Part shown: in pieces, positions 62,018-64,000 of the stretch
Numbering within the stretch: the stretch's first letter is position 1
Layout of the letters: the number at the start of each line of letters is the position of its first letter
Origin: Hyphomicrobiales bacterium
GTDB taxonomy: Bacteria; Pseudomonadota; Alphaproteobacteria; Rhizobiales; Rhizobiaceae
Direction: 5' to 3'
Length of the DNA: 64,000 nt
NCBI GenBank assembly: GCA_900473685.1
Contig: UCNE01000002.1
Span: 1-64,000, forward strand
The notes under the pieces: generated by a model
Databases searched by the model: none
Seen by the model: the letters and a program-made list of their open reading frames with translations, nothing else
Told to the model about the DNA's origin: nothing
Made by a program: the position numbers and the translations under genes

Positions 62018-64000
62018 GTGACCAGAAACCCGCGCGATCGAACCGAACGGCCCGGAAAACCCGCAGTCCGGATCGGACGCGCGGGCAAGAAGGTCATCAT
62101 GCCCACAGACGACACCGTCATCATTCATGGCGCCGTACCGCCGCGCGACGTGCTGATGCGGTTCATTTCGGAAAACCCGGACAAGGCGTCGAAGCGCGAG
62201 ATCTACAAGGCTTTCGGCCTGAAGGGCGAAACGCGCATCGAGTTGAAATCCCTTTTGCGCGAGATGGAGCAGGACGGGCTTCTGGAAAAGAAGCGCAATT
62301 CGCTGGTGCGCCCTGGCGCCCTTCCCCCCGTCACCGTTCTCGACATCACCACCCGCGACAAGGATGGCGAACTGATCGGCCGTCCGGCAGAATGGCCGGA
62401 TGATGCGGGCGTCGCACCCGCCGTTTCGATCCGTCAGTCGAGTGTTGGCCAATCCAAGGGCAAGATGCCCGTTGGTGGCATTGGTGACCGGGTTCTGGCG
62501 AAGATTTTCCCCGCCAAGGATCGCGGTGGACCGGCCTATACGGCACGCATCATCAAGGTGCTCGACCGCAAGCGTAACAACAATGCAGCACTGGGCGTCT
62601 TCCGGGAAATGCCCGGCGGCGGTGGCCGGATCATGCCGATCGAAAAGCGCGGCGAGGAAATGCAGGTCGATGCCGAGCATCAGGGACCGGCCAAGGACGG
62701 CGATCTGGTCGAGGTGGAAATCGTCCGCTCCGGCCGTTTTGGTCTGCCGCGCGCCGCCGTGAAAAACGTCATCGGCTCCGTTGCTACCGAAAAAGCGATC
62801 TCGATGATCGCCATCCATGCGCATGGCATTCCCTACATCTTCCCCGACAGCGTCATCAAGGAAGCGGATGCCGCTGGCCCCGCCACGATGTCGCACCGCG
62901 AGGACTGGCGTTCGCTGCCGCTGATCACCATCGACCCGGCTGACGCCAAGGATCATGACGACGCTGTGCATGCGGAGCCTGACCCCTCGCCCGACAACGA
63001 AGGCGGCGTCATCGTCACCGTCGCGATCGCCGACGTCTCCTGGTATGTGCGGCCGAAATCGGCGCTCGACCAGGAAGCCGCCAAGCGCGGCAATTCCGTC
63101 TACTTCCCCGACCGCGTCGTACCGATGCTGCCGGAGCGGATTTCCAATGAACTCTGCTCGCTGAAACAGGGCGTCGACCGGCCGGCGCTTGCCGTGCGCA
63201 TGCGGTTTTCCAAGGAAGGCCGCAAGGCTGGCCACACCTTCCATCGCATCATGATGAAGAGTGCCGCCAAGCTCTCCTACAATCAGGCGCAGGCGGCGAT
63301 TGATGGCAACCCGGACGATCAGACCGGACCGCTGCTGGAGCCGATCCTGAAGCCGCTGTGGAACGCCTACGCGATCCTGACGCGCGGCCGTGACCGGCGC
63401 CAACCGCTCGAACTCAACATGCCCGAACGCAAGATCGTCCTCAAAGACGACGGCACTGTCGACCGCGTCTTCGTGCCGGACCGGCTCGATGCCCACAAGC
63501 TGATCGAAGAGATGATGATCCAGGCCAACGTGGCCGCAGCCGAGACGCTGGAGATCAAGCGCCAGCCACTGGTCTACCGTGTCCACGATGCGCCGTCGCT
63601 CGCCAAGCAGGAGACGCTGCGCGAATTTCTGGCGACGCTCGACCTCTCGCTGGTCAAGGGCGGCAACCTGCGCTCCAACCATTTCAACGGCATCCTCTCG
63701 CAGGCTGCAGACAAGCCGTTTGAGACCATGGTCAACGAGATGGTGCTGCGCTCGCAGAGCCAGGCGATCTACAGCCCGGAAAACATCGGCCATTTCGGCC
63801 TGAACCTGATGAAGTATGCCCATTTCACCTCGCCGATCCGCCGTTATGCCGACCTGATCGTGCATCGCGCACTGGTGGGCACGCTGGGGCTTGGCGAAGG
63901 CGGCATCACACCGGCCGAAGAAGCCGCGCTGAACGATATCGCCGCCGAGATTTCGACCTTCGAACGCCGGGCAATGGCCGCCGAGCGTGATACCGTCGAC
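62018..64000 (+). CDS. rnr: Ribonuclease R, 3' end beyond the window
   Basis: 661 codons are visible from a GTG at 62018 without a stop. The N-terminal winged helix is REIYKAFGLKGETRIELKSLLREMEQDGLLEKK. Cold-shock-like domains run from about 145 to 260. The RNB domain has DPADAKDHDDAVHAE with the metal-binding Asp cluster, VAIADVSWYVRPKSALDQEAAKRGNSVYFPDRVVPMLPE, and MKYAHFTSPIRRYADLIVHRAL. The S1 domain and basic tail must lie past 64000. It degrades structured RNA 3' to 5'. Only 2 bp separate it from topA, so the genes are co-transcribed. Confidence 0.95.
   Translation, partial: MTRNPRDRTERPGKPAVRIGRAGKKVIMPTDDTVIIHGAVPPRDVLMRFISENPDKASKREIYKAFGLKGETRIELKSLLREMEQDGLLEKKRNSLVRPGALPPVTVLDITTRDKDGELIGRPAEWPDDAGVAPAVSIRQSSVGQSKGKMPVGGIGDRVLAKIFPAKDRGGPAYTARIIKVLDRKRNNNAALGVFREMPGGGGRIMPIEKRGEEMQVDAEHQGPAKDGDLVEVEIVRSGRFGLPRAAVKNVIGSVATEKAISMIAIHAHGIPYIFPDSVIKEADAAGPATMSHREDWRSLPLITIDPADAKDHDDAVHAEPDPSPDNEGGVIVTVAIADVSWYVRPKSALDQEAAKRGNSVYFPDRVVPMLPERISNELCSLKQGVDRPALAVRMRFSKEGRKAGHTFHRIMMKSAAKLSYNQAQAAIDGNPDDQTGPLLEPILKPLWNAYAILTRGRDRRQPLELNMPERKIVLKDDGTVDRVFVPDRLDAHKLIEEMMIQANVAAAETLEIKRQPLVYRVHDAPSLAKQETLREFLATLDLSLVKGGNLRSNHFNGILSQAADKPFETMVNEMVLRSQSQAIYSPENIGHFGLNLMKYAHFTSPIRRYADLIVHRALVGTLGLGEGGITPAEEAALNDIAAEISTFERRAMAAERDTVD

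Noticed and set aside
61727-63865. 712-aa open frame antisense to topA/rnr
   Set aside because: Same reason: high-GC shadow of RNase R and topoisomerase, with no family similarity.

Overview
This window is chromosomal DNA from an alphaproteobacterium, most likely a member of the Rhizobiaceae (Rhizobium/Agrobacterium/Neorhizobium). The protein families, the gene orders (pyrB-pyrC'-plsY-dprA-topA-rnr, aroQ-accB-accC-aat-DUF2155-NDUFA12, mrcA/amidase/rne) and a RIME-like palindromic intergenic repeat all point that way. This is judged from remembered family features; no database search was run.

Layout. 1-4975: tRNA-Gly(TCC) and tRNA-Tyr(GTA) on the minus strand, rlmB, a PhnA-like gene broken by an amber codon, azoR with a divergent LysR regulator, and a YoaK/DUF1275 membrane protein. 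4976-17441: tRNA-Thr(TGT), whose 3' half is an attachment site. A 12.4-kb integrated element lies between two 52-bp perfect direct repeats (5006-5057 and 17390-17441). It encodes a P4-type tyrosine integrase, an RHH regulator divergent from an AlpA-like gene, a tightly overlapping early operon with a DUF1376/YdaU protein, a leftward operon ending in an 820-aa tail fibre/tailspike-like protein, a lipoprotein, and an HTH regulator behind three AACG-N5-CGTT operators. It has no recognisable capsid, portal, large terminase or tape measure, so it looks like a phage satellite or a heavily reduced prophage.

17442-21855: an older, decayed mobile region beside attR. It holds an IS481-type transposase tail fused to a GH108 phage lysozyme with at least three frameshifts, a frameshifted tail-fibre C-terminus homologous to the one in the intact element, and an IS3-type orfB with a lost catalytic Asp. 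Between these wrecks two ORFs stay open: a putative Fe(II)/2-oxoglutarate dioxygenase and an SGNH hydrolase.

21865-64000: core genome. It contains a glycosyltransferase, nadK, prfB with a textbook +1 programmed frameshift, mrcA, an AMIN-domain amidase, rne with a long leader, an aminotransferase, a DsbA-like protein, aroQ, accB, accC, aat, DUF2155, NDUFA12, GNAT enzymes and gatB. An Rrf2/thioredoxin-reductase-like pair, yjhX, an RTX protein with widely spaced repeats, gatC-gatA, a UPF0173 hydrolase, ruvX, an AEC transporter and an aidB-like gene follow. Last come pyrB with a pyrC' that has lost its zinc ligands, plsY, dprA, topA, and rnr, which runs off the right edge.

The best candidate for something undescribed is the tRNA-Thr island: a capsid-less 12.4-kb element carrying its own large tail-fibre module, next to a decayed second phage region with a related fibre end and two surviving cargo genes.
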